The notes under the pieces were generated by a model. It saw nothing but the letters and a program-made list of their open reading frames with translations, did not search any database and was not told the origin of the DNA. 64,000 nucleotides of DNA from JAUIET01 sp045106985 (lineage in GTDB: Bacteria; Pseudomonadota; Gammaproteobacteria; Pseudomonadales; JAUIET01). Where the stretch lies: contig JBGCFQ010000011.1 of assembly GCA_045106985.1 (NCBI GenBank), positions 1-64,000 of the forward strand, given 5' to 3'. A program made the position numbers and the translations under genes. This document shows, piece by piece, positions 8,978 to 17,200 of this stretch; position 1 is the stretch's first letter; each line of letters begins with the position of its first letter.

Positions 8978-9925
8978 CTACTTACGAAGTTTTTCTAGAA
9001 ACAACTCAAGATCACTACTTAGTGGACACCGGATGTCCATCACCTGCTCGCCGATACGAAATTGCAGGCGACTGGCGTGCAAAAACAGCCGCTTTAAACC
9101 CTGACCGCTGAGCTGACGATTTACTTCCTGGCTCGCATATTTTTCATCTCCGGCGATTGCATGGCCGGCGTGCAACGCATGAACACGAATCTGATGGGTT
9201 CTTCCAGTAACAGGGCTTGCTTCAACCAAGGTTAAACTGTCAAAGCGTTCCTTCACTTTAAACAGGGTGCTCGCACGCTGCCCCTCTTTGCTCACGCGAA
9301 CGACCCTTTCACCGGAATTTAGCTCATTCTTCAACAGTGGCGCATCAATACGGCTCAACGCCGCAGGCCAACCGCCGATTACTAATGCATGGTATGTTTT
9401 GCGCAGGCTCTTTGCTTGTAACTGCTGATGCAAGTCGAGAAGGGTTCGCCTATTACGAGCGATCAAGATACAGCCAGAAGTGTCTCGATCGAGTCTGTGC
9501 ACTAACTCTAGCCGCCTATCATCAGGCCTGAGCAGCCTCAGCGCCTCTATCAACCCAGTGTGTATACCACTGCCACCGTGAACAGCCAAGCCACTGGGCT
9601 TATCAATCACTAGCAGGTTTTCGCATTCGTGCAAAATGGAGCGCTTCAACATTTTTTGCAATGAAAGGCTCAACTTAGGCGGGCTTGATGAGCTATCCTG
9701 GACTCGCACCGGTGGAATTCTAACCATGTCGCCTGCCGCCAGCCGATAGGTTTGCTTTGCGCGCTTCTTGTTAATTCTGACTTCACCACCTCGCACCATT
9801 CTATAAATGCGCGATCGAGGAATGTTCTTCAGCTCAACGAAAAGGAAATTATCCAAACGCTGACCAGCTCGGTCATCGCTTATTTCCACATAACGAACAG
9901 AATGCATTGGTGAATTATCAGACAA
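8978..9925 (-). CDS. rluC: 23S rRNA pseudouridine synthase RluC
   Basis: RluC isomerises uridines 955, 2504 and 2580 of 23S rRNA in E. coli. The 315-residue protein has an N-terminal S4 RNA-binding domain (about 20-85) and the RluA-type catalytic domain. Catalytic Asp146 sits in HRLDRDTSG, and GRTHQIRVH follows near residue 240. RluD has the same architecture, but the position divergent from rne, as in E. coli and Pseudomonas, favours RluC. It is the first gene of the minus-strand block. Confidence 0.94.
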   Translation of the reverse strand: MSDNSPMHSVRYVEISDDRAGQRLDNFLFVELKNIPRSRIYRMVRGGEVRINKKRAKQTYRLAAGDMVRIPPVRVQDSSSSPPKLSLSLQKMLKRSILHECENLLVIDKPSGLAVHGGSGIHTGLIEALRLLRPDDRRLELVHRLDRDTSGCILIARNRRTLLDLHQQLQAKSLRKTYHALVIGGWPAALSRIDAPLLKNELNSGERVVRVSKEGQRASTLFKVKERFDSLTLVEASPVTGRTHQIRVHALHAGHAIAGDEKYASQEVNRQLSGQGLKRLFLHASRLQFRIGEQVMDIRCPLSSDLELFLEKLRK

Positions 9926-10564
9926 GAGTACTAACCAGAGTTATACACGAAAAAATACCGCGGAGAGTGGCTATTCGCCGTGGCCAATTGAGCCATTCAT
10001 CTAGAGCTGCTATAGTGCATACAAGATCAGCGGGCTTGACACATTATCGCCTGCTGAATCGAAAGAAGCGAGCAATGCTCGAGCTGTGCGGCTAAAAACG
10101 ATTAGATACGAGATTGGCCGAACAAAAAACGCACAGCAAAAATAACCGCCAGCATTGTCTGCATAGGCGCTCCGCAGCTGAAATTGTTCGCCGCGGACTG
10201 CGCAAAATGGCAGAGATGGGTGTTGATGGCGGCATGTGACGAGATTCACTGAAAGACTGAAAATACATTTGTCTAGAAGCAGCCAGTAGAAATACCTAAT
10301 AGCCATACGAGAAAAACAGGCACTAGGTTTTCACGCTTCAGGCCAAAAAATGGTTGCAAGAAAGCACATTAACAATGCTACGTAACCAGATGATTTTAAA
10401 GTATAGTTTTGCGCAGAGCGCGGGGCTACATCGATGTCAGACCAGACCCTCTTGTTTGGAATAGGCGCAAGGACCATTCATTGCCCCTTCTGACAACAGT
10501 CTAATCTTTTCCGCATGCTTCCTTGCCCCCGTGCCGGCTTTAACGCCATAACAGGAAGTAATTC
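9926..10564 (+). promoter_or_regulatory. Long divergent rluC/rne intergenic region and likely rne leader
   Basis: This 639-bp gap holds no convincing gene. It should contain both promoters and a long rne 5' leader; in E. coli the rne leader folds into hairpins through which RNase E represses its own mRNA. Here a 7-bp stem (10028-10034 with 10050-10056) is visible, and a ribosome-binding site AGGAAG lies shortly before the rne ATG. I could not assign a promoter with confidence; TATAGT near 10402 is a possible -10 but lacks a good -35. Confidence 0.45.
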
Positions 10565-13336
10565 ATGAAACGCATGTTAATAAACGCTACCCAGCCCGAA
10601 GAGCTGAGAGTAGCAATGGTAGACGGGCAAACTTTGTTCGATCTAGACATAGAAAACCGCACACGAGTCCAAAAGAAATCCAGCATTTACAAAGGCAAAA
10701 TCACGAGGGTAGAACCAAGTCTCGAAGCTGCATTTGTTGACTTTGGCGCCGAACGCCATGGTTTTCTGCCATTGAAAGAAATCTCTAAAGAGTACTTTTA
10801 CCGTAATCCTTCAGATGTTAACGGTCGTTTTTCGATCAAAGACGTTGTAAAGGAAGGCACTCAGGTGATCGTTCAGGTAGATAAGGAAGAGCGTGGCAAC
10901 AAAGGGGCCGCACTCACAACCTTCATCAGCCTTGCGGGTCGGTACATGGTATTGATGCCAAACAACCCCCGCGCAGGAGGCATATCGCGTCGTGTAGAGG
11001 GCGAAGAGCGCTCTGAGCTTAAGGCAGTTCTAGACTCACTGGATACACCTCGTGGTATGGGCGTGATCGTGCGCACTGCAGGCGTTGGTCGAAGCCAGGA
11101 AGAACTCAAGTGGGACCAAGATTACCTTTGTGCCGTTTGGGAAGCCATTCAAGAGCACTCAGAGCAGCGCCCAGCTCCCTTCCTGATATATCCTGAAGGC
11201 AATGTGATAGTACGTGCCATTCGCGACTATCTGCGATCTGATATCGGTGAAATCGTTATTGATTCCGAAGACGCCTACGAACAAGCGGCCGAATTTGTTA
11301 GCCAAATAATGCCGCACAATGCCTCCAAGCTTAAGCTTTATAAAGACAGTGTGCCGTTGTTCAATCGCTACCAAATCGAAAGCCAAATTCAATCAGCCTA
11401 CAACAGAGAAGTAACCCTTCCTTCTGGTGGTTCGATTGTCATCGACCCAACAGAAGCGATGGTGTCTATCGATATCAACTCTGCACGAGCGACTAAAGGC
11501 AAGAATATTGAAGATACGGCTACTCGCACTAACCTTGAAGCGGCCGATGAAATTGCACGGCAATTAAGGCTTCGCGATATGGGCGGCTTAATAGTCATTG
11601 ATTTCATTGATATGAATGAAAGCCGAAATCAAAGGTCTGTTGAAAATAGAATGCGTGACGCACTTGAAGTGGATCGCGCCCGTGTTCAAGTAGGCCGTAT
11701 ATCGCGATTCGGCTTGCTGGAAATGTCTCGCCAGCGGCTTCGTCCTTCATTGGGAGAAACAAGCTCTATTGTTTGCCCGCGATGCCAAGGTCAAGGTCAT
11801 ATTCTTGATACCAAATCAACCTCCTTAACAGCACTAAGAGTGATTGAAGAAGAAGCTCTGAAAGAACGCAGCGCTGAAATTCGAGCCATAGTGCCTGTTG
11901 AAGTGGCCACTTATTTATTGAATGAAAAACGAGAAGCTATACGCGACATCGAGAAGCGTAATGACTTGCGCGTGGTGGTGATACCAAACCTGAATCTCGA
12001 AACTCCACATTTTGAAGTGACGCGGCTACGAGACGATGAAGCCGCTAATCAAGCCGCGATGCCAAGCTACAAAATCGAAACAGATACATCAGTACTTGAG
12101 GAAGCGAGCAAAGCGAGCACGCCAATAGCTAAGCAGGAACAACCGGCCGTACAACGCGTAAGCGTAGCGCCACAGGAGCCTGCGCCTATGCGCGTTGCGT
12201 CTGAAGCGGCGCCAACTGCTGCTCCTGCAACTGAAGGGATTGTTACGCGGCTTTGGAAATCGCTATTCGGAACGACGGAAGCAGAAGTCGCTCCCGCGGA
12301 GGAAGAAAACAAACCGGCACGACGCAATAATCGTCAACGCAGCAATAGAGGCGGCCAGAATAGGAACCGTGGTAATCAGCGGAATAACCGAAATAAAGAT
12401 CAACATAGCCAAACCAATGAGGCTAGTGAAAAGGATTCGACTAGGCCGAACAATAATCGCAACAGGCCACGCAAAGATGCTGAAGGTGACCAGGCAGAAC
12501 GTTCTAATCAACGTACACAGGAACCTAGAGACAAAAACGCTAGCCGAAGTAAAGACGGCCGTAAACGAAAGCCACGTAGCGAACGAGCGAGACCAGAAGC
12601 TGAGGTTGACGGTAATCGTGCTGAAGCGAATGGAAATGAGAATGGGAATTCTGATCGGCCGAAACGTCGACCCTCTGATAGTAAGCCGCGCGCTGCCAGC
12701 CCTAAGAAGCGTCAGAATCGCCGCGAAGCGCCGGTCAAAACAGAAGCTACCCCAGAAGCTATTTCTGAAAAAGCAATTGATCAGGATGCTGTGGCAGACT
12801 CTTTGGTTGAGCAAGCCAATACTGGGCATTCAGGAAGCACGGCAGCAAGCGTAGCTGCGGTAGCGACTGCTGCTGCAGTATCGGTGGTTGTAAACGACTC
12901 TGATGCCGAACTCACTGAGGAAGCACATCAATCAACTGAAGACAGCTCAGAAGCACCTGCCGCTAAAGTGGAAGAAGTTAACGCAGCTGAAACGCAAAGT
13001 AGCGAAGCTGCTGAAGCGGTTCCGACGGCGGCTGTTGAGGCGCCTAGGCACGCTAAGCAAAGCGCTCCAGCGCCTGTAGCCAAAATAGCAAAGCCTGAAC
13101 CTGATGCACCTTCAGCGCCAAGCGTTGACTATTCGGCTATCGGCCGTGCAACCAATGACCCTAGAGACAAGCCAAATGTACAGGCTGAATTCTCTATCAG
13201 TACGAAGCAAATTGAACTGGTCGACTTACAAGCGCCAGCACTAGAGGCAGCTGAGTTGAGCGAGGATGATGTGCTGCAGATGCGAGCTTCAAATGACCCA
13301 AGGAAGAAAGTAAGTCCAGAAAATGTCGCTAGCTAA
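10565..13336 (+). CDS. rne: Ribonuclease E
   Basis: RNase E is the essential endoribonuclease for mRNA decay, rRNA and tRNA processing and scaffolds the degradosome at the inner membrane. Of the 923 residues, the N-terminal half carries the S1 domain (about 35-125), the 5' sensor and DNase I-like region with MVSIDINSAR and LIVIDFIDM providing the metal-binding aspartates, and the zinc-link CPRC near residue 400. The remaining part is low complexity: an Arg/Asn-rich RNA-binding region (about 580-730), then an Ala/Glu/Ser-rich acidic region. Two NDPR motifs occur near the C-terminus, probably partner-binding short motifs. It is divergent from rluC and followed by tRNA-Ser. Confidence 0.98.
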   Translation: MKRMLINATQPEELRVAMVDGQTLFDLDIENRTRVQKKSSIYKGKITRVEPSLEAAFVDFGAERHGFLPLKEISKEYFYRNPSDVNGRFSIKDVVKEGTQVIVQVDKEERGNKGAALTTFISLAGRYMVLMPNNPRAGGISRRVEGEERSELKAVLDSLDTPRGMGVIVRTAGVGRSQEELKWDQDYLCAVWEAIQEHSEQRPAPFLIYPEGNVIVRAIRDYLRSDIGEIVIDSEDAYEQAAEFVSQIMPHNASKLKLYKDSVPLFNRYQIESQIQSAYNREVTLPSGGSIVIDPTEAMVSIDINSARATKGKNIEDTATRTNLEAADEIARQLRLRDMGGLIVIDFIDMNESRNQRSVENRMRDALEVDRARVQVGRISRFGLLEMSRQRLRPSLGETSSIVCPRCQGQGHILDTKSTSLTALRVIEEEALKERSAEIRAIVPVEVATYLLNEKREAIRDIEKRNDLRVVVIPNLNLETPHFEVTRLRDDEAANQAAMPSYKIETDTSVLEEASKASTPIAKQEQPAVQRVSVAPQEPAPMRVASEAAPTAAPATEGIVTRLWKSLFGTTEAEVAPAEEENKPARRNNRQRSNRGGQNRNRGNQRNNRNKDQHSQTNEASEKDSTRPNNNRNRPRKDAEGDQAERSNQRTQEPRDKNASRSKDGRKRKPRSERARPEAEVDGNRAEANGNENGNSDRPKRRPSDSKPRAASPKKRQNRREAPVKTEATPEAISEKAIDQDAVADSLVEQANTGHSGSTAASVAAVATAAAVSVVVNDSDAELTEEAHQSTEDSSEAPAAKVEEVNAAETQSSEAAEAVPTAAVEAPRHAKQSAPAPVAKIAKPEPDAPSAPSVDYSAIGRATNDPRDKPNVQAEFSISTKQIELVDLQAPALEAAELSEDDVLQMRASNDPRKKVSPENVAS

Positions 13337-13365
13337 TATTGTTACGCGTAAATTTTTCTGAACAC

Positions 13366-13393
13366 TTGTCAGGCGCAACAATACGGATATAAT
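13366..13393 (+). promoter_or_regulatory. Promoter of tRNA-Ser
   Basis: TTGTCA (13366-13371), a 16-bp spacer and a perfect TATAAT (13388-13393) lie just upstream of the tRNA. The start would be near 13400, giving a leader of only about 8 nt before the mature 5' end. This is a typical strong stable-RNA promoter. It overlaps the inverted repeat at 13370-13401. Confidence 0.75.
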
Positions 13394-13401
13394 TGCGCCT
13401 G
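13370..13401 (+). repeat. Inverted repeat between rne and tRNA-Ser
   Basis: A perfect 9-bp inverted repeat (CAGGCGCAA with TTGCGCCTG) surrounds 14 bases that include the tRNA -10 box. In rne mRNA it could form a 3' stem-loop, though only GTTT follows, so termination would be weak. The overlap means the same bases serve as a tRNA promoter and possibly the rne 3' end. Confidence 0.45.
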
Positions 13402-13407
13402 GTTTGC

Positions 13408-13497
13408 GGAGGGGTGGCAGAGTGGTCGAATGCACTGGTCTTGAAAACCAGCGAAGGCGAAAGTCTTCCGAGAGTTCGACTCTCTCCTCCTCCGCCA
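13408..13497 (+). tRNA. tRNA-Ser (anticodon TGA)
   Basis: A 90-nt serine tRNA with the long variable arm. The acceptor GGAGGGG pairs with CTCCTCC, the discriminator is G, and CCA is encoded. The anticodon loop CTTGAAA gives TGA, reading UCA and UCG codons. The T arm GAGAGTTCGACTCTC is intact. Confidence 0.97.
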
Positions 13498-13523
13498 CTT
13501 TTCTCGACTTTACCGCCTTTCAT

Positions 13524-13550
13524 CTATTTCGACTATTTCGACTATTTCGA
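13524..13550. repeat. Three tandem copies of a 9-bp unit
   Basis: CTATTTCGA is repeated three times without error, 27 bp after the tRNA-Ser gene. The array is too short and lacks spacers, so it is a simple microsatellite-like duplication with no evident function. Confidence 0.8.
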
Positions 13551-13721
13551 CTTCCAAATTAAAGGAAGCCTGTATGTTATGGATCTAAACGCCACGACAC
13601 CGTCTTTAGCTCAAAGTTCTAGCAAATAACCGCACTTTTGGTGACCAAAAGCATTGTATTTAGCTGGCTCGCCATTATTATTAGAAGCAATGCATTTAAG
13701 TTTACTCAAGGAGAGTCAAGC

Positions 13722-14396
13722 ATGAACAGAGAAAATGACGTACTGGGCAACGCTCAGTTTGGCACGTCTGCCATTGAAGTTAATAAGGTGCTGCGAAACA
13801 CCTATGCCCTATTAGCAATGACACTAGTCAGCTCTGGAATTATGGCTACTATATCCAGCGCCCTAAACATGCCATCTTTTACTTATTTGGTGTGCATAGG
13901 TATAGCAATGGCCCTGATGTTTTTTGTAATGCCTAAAGTTGCAAACTCTTCAAAAGGTATTGCGATGGTGTTTGTTATTACCGGCTTGTTGGGTTTCGGC
14001 ATTGGCCCCTTGTTAAACCATTACATGGCGCTGCAGAATGGCGGCCAGTTAATTGCGACTTCTCTAGGTGGTACTGGAGTGATTTTTCTGGCGCTGTCAG
14101 CTTATGCACTTACAAGTAAGCGAGACTTCAGCTTTATGGGCGGCATGCTCATGGTTGGCTTTATGGTAGCCATAGGCTTATCACTGGTTAACTTGTTTCT
14201 TCAGATACCGGCAATGAGCTTAATGCTTTCGGCCTTTGTTATTCTGATAATGTCGGGCTTCATCTTGTTTGACACAAGCAGAATAGTTAATGGTGGTGAA
14301 CGCAACTATATTATGGCGACCATTGGTCTCTATATGACGATATTCAACATCTTCATCAACCTGCTGGCTCTGCTGGGCTTTTCTAGCGACGACTGA
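13722..14396 (+). CDS. yccA: Bax inhibitor-1 family membrane protein (YccA-like)
   Basis: BI-1/YccA proteins are polytopic inner-membrane proteins; E. coli YccA is a substrate and modulator of the FtsH protease. I chose the ATG at 13722 because a clear AAGGAGAG ribosome-binding site precedes it by a few bases, although the frame is open further upstream. The 224-residue product has about seven hydrophobic segments from residue 27 on, and ends NIFINLLALLGF as in the family. The same yccA-tusDCB neighbourhood occurs in pseudomonads. A strong terminator follows. Confidence 0.93.
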   Translation: MNRENDVLGNAQFGTSAIEVNKVLRNTYALLAMTLVSSGIMATISSALNMPSFTYLVCIGIAMALMFFVMPKVANSSKGIAMVFVITGLLGFGIGPLLNHYMALQNGGQLIATSLGGTGVIFLALSAYALTSKRDFSFMGGMLMVGFMVAIGLSLVNLFLQIPAMSLMLSAFVILIMSGFILFDTSRIVNGGERNYIMATIGLYMTIFNIFINLLALLGFSSDD

Positions 14397-14420
14397 TCGT
14401 CTGAGCATTCAGCAGTGACA

Positions 14421-14446
14421 ACGGCGCCTATACAGGCGCCGTTTTT
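14421..14446 (+). terminator. Intrinsic terminator after the BI-1 gene
   Basis: ACGGCGCC and GGCGCCGT form a perfect 8-bp stem around a 6-nt loop, followed directly by a T-run. This is a textbook rho-independent terminator, 24 bp after the stop codon, and it separates the yccA transcript from the tus genes. Confidence 0.92.
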
Positions 14447-14492
14447 GCTTTAAGCTCTTGCATATTACAACGCGGTCAAAAGAGAGAATATT

Positions 14493-14672
14493 ATGAGCGG
14501 CATGGAAATAGGCACAGCTCTTTTACTGGTTACTTTTCTAATCGTACTTTACCCCAACGTTAAGCACTGGCTGAAGAACAGCCCTGAACCCCGTGAGGGC
14601 GACTGGACGGCTGCAGCTCTTCCTATTGTCGGGGTAGTGCTGTTTGTCATGTTGCTGATGAATATGGTGTAG
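14493..14672 (+). CDS. Small two-helix membrane protein
   Basis: I do not recognise this 59-residue product. It begins MSGMEIGTALLLVTF and shows two hydrophobic stretches (about residues 6-20 and 42-58) separated by a polar loop with KHWLKNSPEPREGDW, so a two-pass hairpin membrane protein is likely. A purine-rich AGAGAGA ribosome-binding site precedes the ATG. Its stop is one base before the TTG start of tusD, so translation is probably coupled and it is probably co-transcribed with tusDCB after the terminator at 14421-14446. The link to tRNA thiolation is by position only. Confidence 0.65.
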   Translation: MSGMEIGTALLLVTFLIVLYPNVKHWLKNSPEPREGDWTAAALPIVGVVLFVMLLMNMV

Positions 14673-14673
14673 A

Positions 14674-15021
14674 TTGGAGCTTTCTTTGTTTGTGTCCGCT
14701 GCACCCGTAACAGGCAGTGAGAGCAGCGCTCTGCGGTTTGCACGCGCCGCCCTTATGCAAGGCCATAACATTTACCGCGTGTTCTTTTATCAAGCCGGTG
14801 TTCTATGCGCAGAGCCAGGCGTAGAGTGCAATGGATGGGCAGAACTTAAAGCAGAAGGTGTGAAAGACCTTTGCCTCTGCCCCGCTTCTGTAAAACGCTA
14901 TGATGTCGCCAGAAAGGCCGTAGAAGCCAGCAATTCGCAAGAAATGCCCTTTAGCCTAGGTGGGATAGTACAGTTGGCAGATGCTCAAACGGTTTCAGAC
15001 CGTTTGGTCAGCTTTCACTAG
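14674..15021 (+). CDS. tusD: Sulfurtransferase TusD (DsrE family)
   Basis: TusD is the sulfur-accepting subunit of the TusBCD relay that delivers persulfide sulfur to TusE and MnmA for 2-thiouridine at tRNA position 34. The 115-residue product has the DsrE-like beginning LSLFVSAAPVTG, FFYQAGV near residue 37 and the presumed active Cys69 in LCLCPASVKRYD, aligning with E. coli Cys78. Translation starts with TTG at 14674, one base after the upstream stop, which fits coupling. It is followed by tusC and tusB in standard order. Confidence 0.9.
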   Translation: MELSLFVSAAPVTGSESSALRFARAALMQGHNIYRVFFYQAGVLCAEPGVECNGWAELKAEGVKDLCLCPASVKRYDVARKAVEASNSQEMPFSLGGIVQLADAQTVSDRLVSFH

Positions 15022-15032
15022 AGAACCTTAGA

Positions 15033-15359
15033 ATGCCGCTAACGCCACCCATAGTGTTTTGTCGTGTAGGCGCTGATGGTGTTTCTCAAGCAGCCGTGGA
15101 TGTAGCACTCAGCTTTGCAGTAATGAACCTCTCACCTTTTGTTTTGCTGGAAATGACTAGTGAGCAATGCGAGGCGAAAGCCGTTGGCAACTTAAATGAG
15201 ACCCTCCATCAGCTACGAGATTATGGCGTTGACCGCATAGCCGCCTACATAGAACCCGGCTGTTCGTTGAAAATGGATGAAGTTGTAGACTTGGACATCA
15301 TTGATATCGACCAACTCTCGGATATTCACTGTAAAGCGAGCTCAATCCTAAGTTTCTAA
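15033..15359 (+). CDS. tusC: Sulfur relay protein TusC (DsrF-like)
   Basis: TusC forms the TusBCD heterohexamer with TusB and TusD. The 108-residue product is short for the family (about 119) and divergent, but keeps the DsrE/F-like alternating strand/helix pattern, VDVALSFAVMNLSPFVLL and the MTSEQCEAK region. Identity rests mainly on size and its place between tusD and tusB. It starts 11 bp after tusD and ends one base before tusB. Confidence 0.82.
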   Translation: MPLTPPIVFCRVGADGVSQAAVDVALSFAVMNLSPFVLLEMTSEQCEAKAVGNLNETLHQLRDYGVDRIAAYIEPGCSLKMDEVVDLDIIDIDQLSDIHCKASSILSF

Positions 15360-15360
15360 T

Positions 15361-15642
15361 ATGAATCGATGCTTGCACATAATCAGTAGAGCAGTAAGCA
15401 AACCCGACTTGCAGCAGTGCGTTAGGGTTCTCGGCCCAGAATGCGCACTCGTATTAGTTGGCGCAGGTCTTCAAACGCATACCTCGCTGGCATTCCTTTT
15501 ATCAGGTCAACAAAGTCAGTGTGTATATCTCGTCGATGAAGAAAGTGAACTACAAGCTCAACAGAAGCATCAAGTACGCCAAATAGCTTATGTTGACTTT
15601 GTTGACCTTTGCGTCCAATTCCCCACCTCTAGAACATGGTGA
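15361..15642 (+). CDS. tusB: Sulfur relay protein TusB (DsrH-like)
   Basis: TusB is the small DsrH-like subunit of the TusBCD complex. The 93-residue product shows the family beginning LHIISRAV, a central ALVLVGAG and the late YVDFVDLC segment, ending in Trp like many homologues. It overlaps nothing and begins one base after the tusC stop. The fourth relay gene, tusE, is not adjacent and is not in the window. Confidence 0.85.
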   Translation: MNRCLHIISRAVSKPDLQQCVRVLGPECALVLVGAGLQTHTSLAFLLSGQQSQCVYLVDEESELQAQQKHQVRQIAYVDFVDLCVQFPTSRTW

Positions 15643-15705
15643 GAACTGTGAAAATCATGGTTAACATTATTAAGAGGCAGCGAAAAATGAGCAACTTGAA
15701 TTGAC

Positions 15706-16713
15706 ATGACGAATTCAGAACACCCATTCGCACCCTTTATAAGAACAATTGGAAAAGGCAAGACAAGCCAGCGCTCTTTAACCCTCGGTGAGGCTCAACA
15801 AGCGATGCAAATGATCATGCGAGGTGACGTAAGGCCTGAGCAGCTTGGTGCCTTTCTTATGTTGTTGCGTGTTAAAGAGGAAACGTCTGAAGAGTTGGCG
15901 GGGTTTACCTTAGCTGTTCGGTCAACCTTTGCGCTTCCTGAGGTCAATCTGGACCTGGACTGGCCTAGCTATGCAGGCAAACGGAGTCAGCCACCTTGGT
16001 ATCTGTTAGCCGCACTCGCCCTGGCTAACAGCGGCTATAGAATCGTAATGCATGGCAGCCGAGGTCATACAGAAGGCCGTGTCTACTCCGAGGATGTACT
16101 GCGTGAGCTAGACATTGCTGTCGCACAGCAAGCGAGTGACGTTGAACAACATTTGCAGGTTTCAAATTTTGCATTCATTCCTCTGCAGCTTATCAATGAG
16201 CAACTGCAAGCACTCATAGAGTTACGCCCGCTGCTTGGCGTTCGAACCCCCGTCCACAGCCTCTGCCGCTTGTTAAACCCTTTCGCCGCACAGGCCAGCG
16301 TACAAAGTGTATTTCACCCCTCTTATGCACCGATACACCAAGGAGCGGCCCATTTACTAGGACAAGCAAACTTGGTGATTCTTAAAGGGGACGGCGGCGA
16401 ATTTGAACTTAGACCGCATGCCGATAGCACACTTTATCGCTTATCCTCGCATGATGCGTCTGAAACAACGATTTCCAGGGTTTGCGAGCGTGCAGACATA
16501 CAAAAATTAAGCGTTCAACGCTCCGCAGAGCTATTGAGAGCCGTTTGGCAGGCCGATCTAGGGGCTACCACTCACACAAAGCAAGCACAACTGGCTATCA
16601 CGGGTACTATAGCGGCGGCCTTGCATAGCCTTCATCCGGAGCTCACAGAAAAGGAATGCCACAAGAAAGCTTGTTATATTTGGTCAATCCGAGCTTCGGT
16701 TGAGCTAGATTAA
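15706..16713 (+). CDS. ybiB: TrpD2/YbiB family protein (glycosyl transferase family 3-like)
   Basis: YbiB/TrpD2 proteins have the fold of anthranilate phosphoribosyltransferase but, in E. coli, bind DNA rather than acting in tryptophan synthesis. The 335-residue protein has the helical N-terminal domain with LTLGEAQQAMQMIMRGDVRPEQLGAF and a central MHGSRGHTEGRVYSEDVL region typical of TrpD2. True TrpD motifs for anthranilate and PRPP (KHGNR, GTGGD) are absent or altered. Placement after tusB is shared with pseudomonads. It is not the window's trpD despite the trp genes at 39-42 kb. Confidence 0.85.
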   Translation: MTNSEHPFAPFIRTIGKGKTSQRSLTLGEAQQAMQMIMRGDVRPEQLGAFLMLLRVKEETSEELAGFTLAVRSTFALPEVNLDLDWPSYAGKRSQPPWYLLAALALANSGYRIVMHGSRGHTEGRVYSEDVLRELDIAVAQQASDVEQHLQVSNFAFIPLQLINEQLQALIELRPLLGVRTPVHSLCRLLNPFAAQASVQSVFHPSYAPIHQGAAHLLGQANLVILKGDGGEFELRPHADSTLYRLSSHDASETTISRVCERADIQKLSVQRSAELLRAVWQADLGATTHTKQAQLAITGTIAAALHSLHPELTEKECHKKACYIWSIRASVELD

Positions 16714-16967
16714 ACACCGACACATTAGCTCGTATCGCAAAATAAACGCTCCCGGAACAGTTTGTGGCTGTGTACGCAGTTTTTTCGTGACTCCTGTCTA
16801 TATTTTAACCATATGTACATTTATTGATCATTCCGGGCCTATACTCACTTTATGGATGAGCAAAACAGGCTTACTGAGGAACAGTGAGCCGAGCGGCACA
16901 GGATGTACCGTGACAGCCAAAATATACCTGGCTTAACAACTACATCAACTGGAATGGTTACTGATTT
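16714..16967. other. Gap between ybiB and the DUF6316-like gene
   Basis: The 254 bp between the two genes show no open frame worth reporting. A TATACT hexamer near 16852 could be a -10 box for the following gene, but no convincing -35 lies at the right distance. Nothing else is visible. Confidence 0.3.
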
Positions 16968-17171
16968 ATGACCGACGCTATCGCCTCTAAGTCCACATCG
17001 CAACGCGCCGCGATAAAACCTCGCTCAAACGACCAAGAGCGTGTGTTTAAGAAAGATACACATTGGTTCTTCAAAACGAGAGAAGGAGCAGCAAAAGGCC
17101 CCTTTGTGGACAAACAACATGCTTACTGGGCGTTGGCTAAATACATTCGTATACAGTGCTCATACCGTTAA
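16968..17171 (+). CDS. Small DUF6316-like protein
   Basis: The 67-residue protein has a basic, polar N-terminus and a compact core around VFKKDTHWFFKTREG, GPFVDKQHAYWALAKYI. The WFFKTREG...GPF pattern resembles small proteins annotated as DUF6316 in marine Gammaproteobacteria and pseudomonads, whose function is unknown. It has no signal peptide or membrane segment. It stands alone, convergent with galE 29 bp away. Assignment to the DUF is from memory of the motif. Confidence 0.6.
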   Translation: MTDAIASKSTSQRAAIKPRSNDQERVFKKDTHWFFKTREGAAKGPFVDKQHAYWALAKYIRIQCSYR

Positions 17172-17200
17172 ACACTTATCAGTTTGTTGGATACTGCGCT

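Noticed and set aside
10010..10306. 98-codon minus-strand frame in the rluC/rne gap
   Set aside because: Composition is Cys/Phe/Tyr-rich with no recognisable pattern or ribosome-binding site; it lies where an rne leader is expected.
12195..12854. 219-codon plus-strand frame inside rne
   Set aside because: It is the shifted frame of the Arg/Asn-rich rne tail; composition (Arg/Ile/Lys-rich) is that of a frame shadow, and rne continues intact through it.
13524..13550. CRISPR-like array after tRNA-Ser
   Set aside because: Three 9-bp units with no spacers; too short for CRISPR.
15706..16713. Anthranilate phosphoribosyltransferase (trpD)
   Set aside because: Catalytic TrpD motifs for PRPP and anthranilate are missing; sequence and neighbours fit TrpD2/YbiB.
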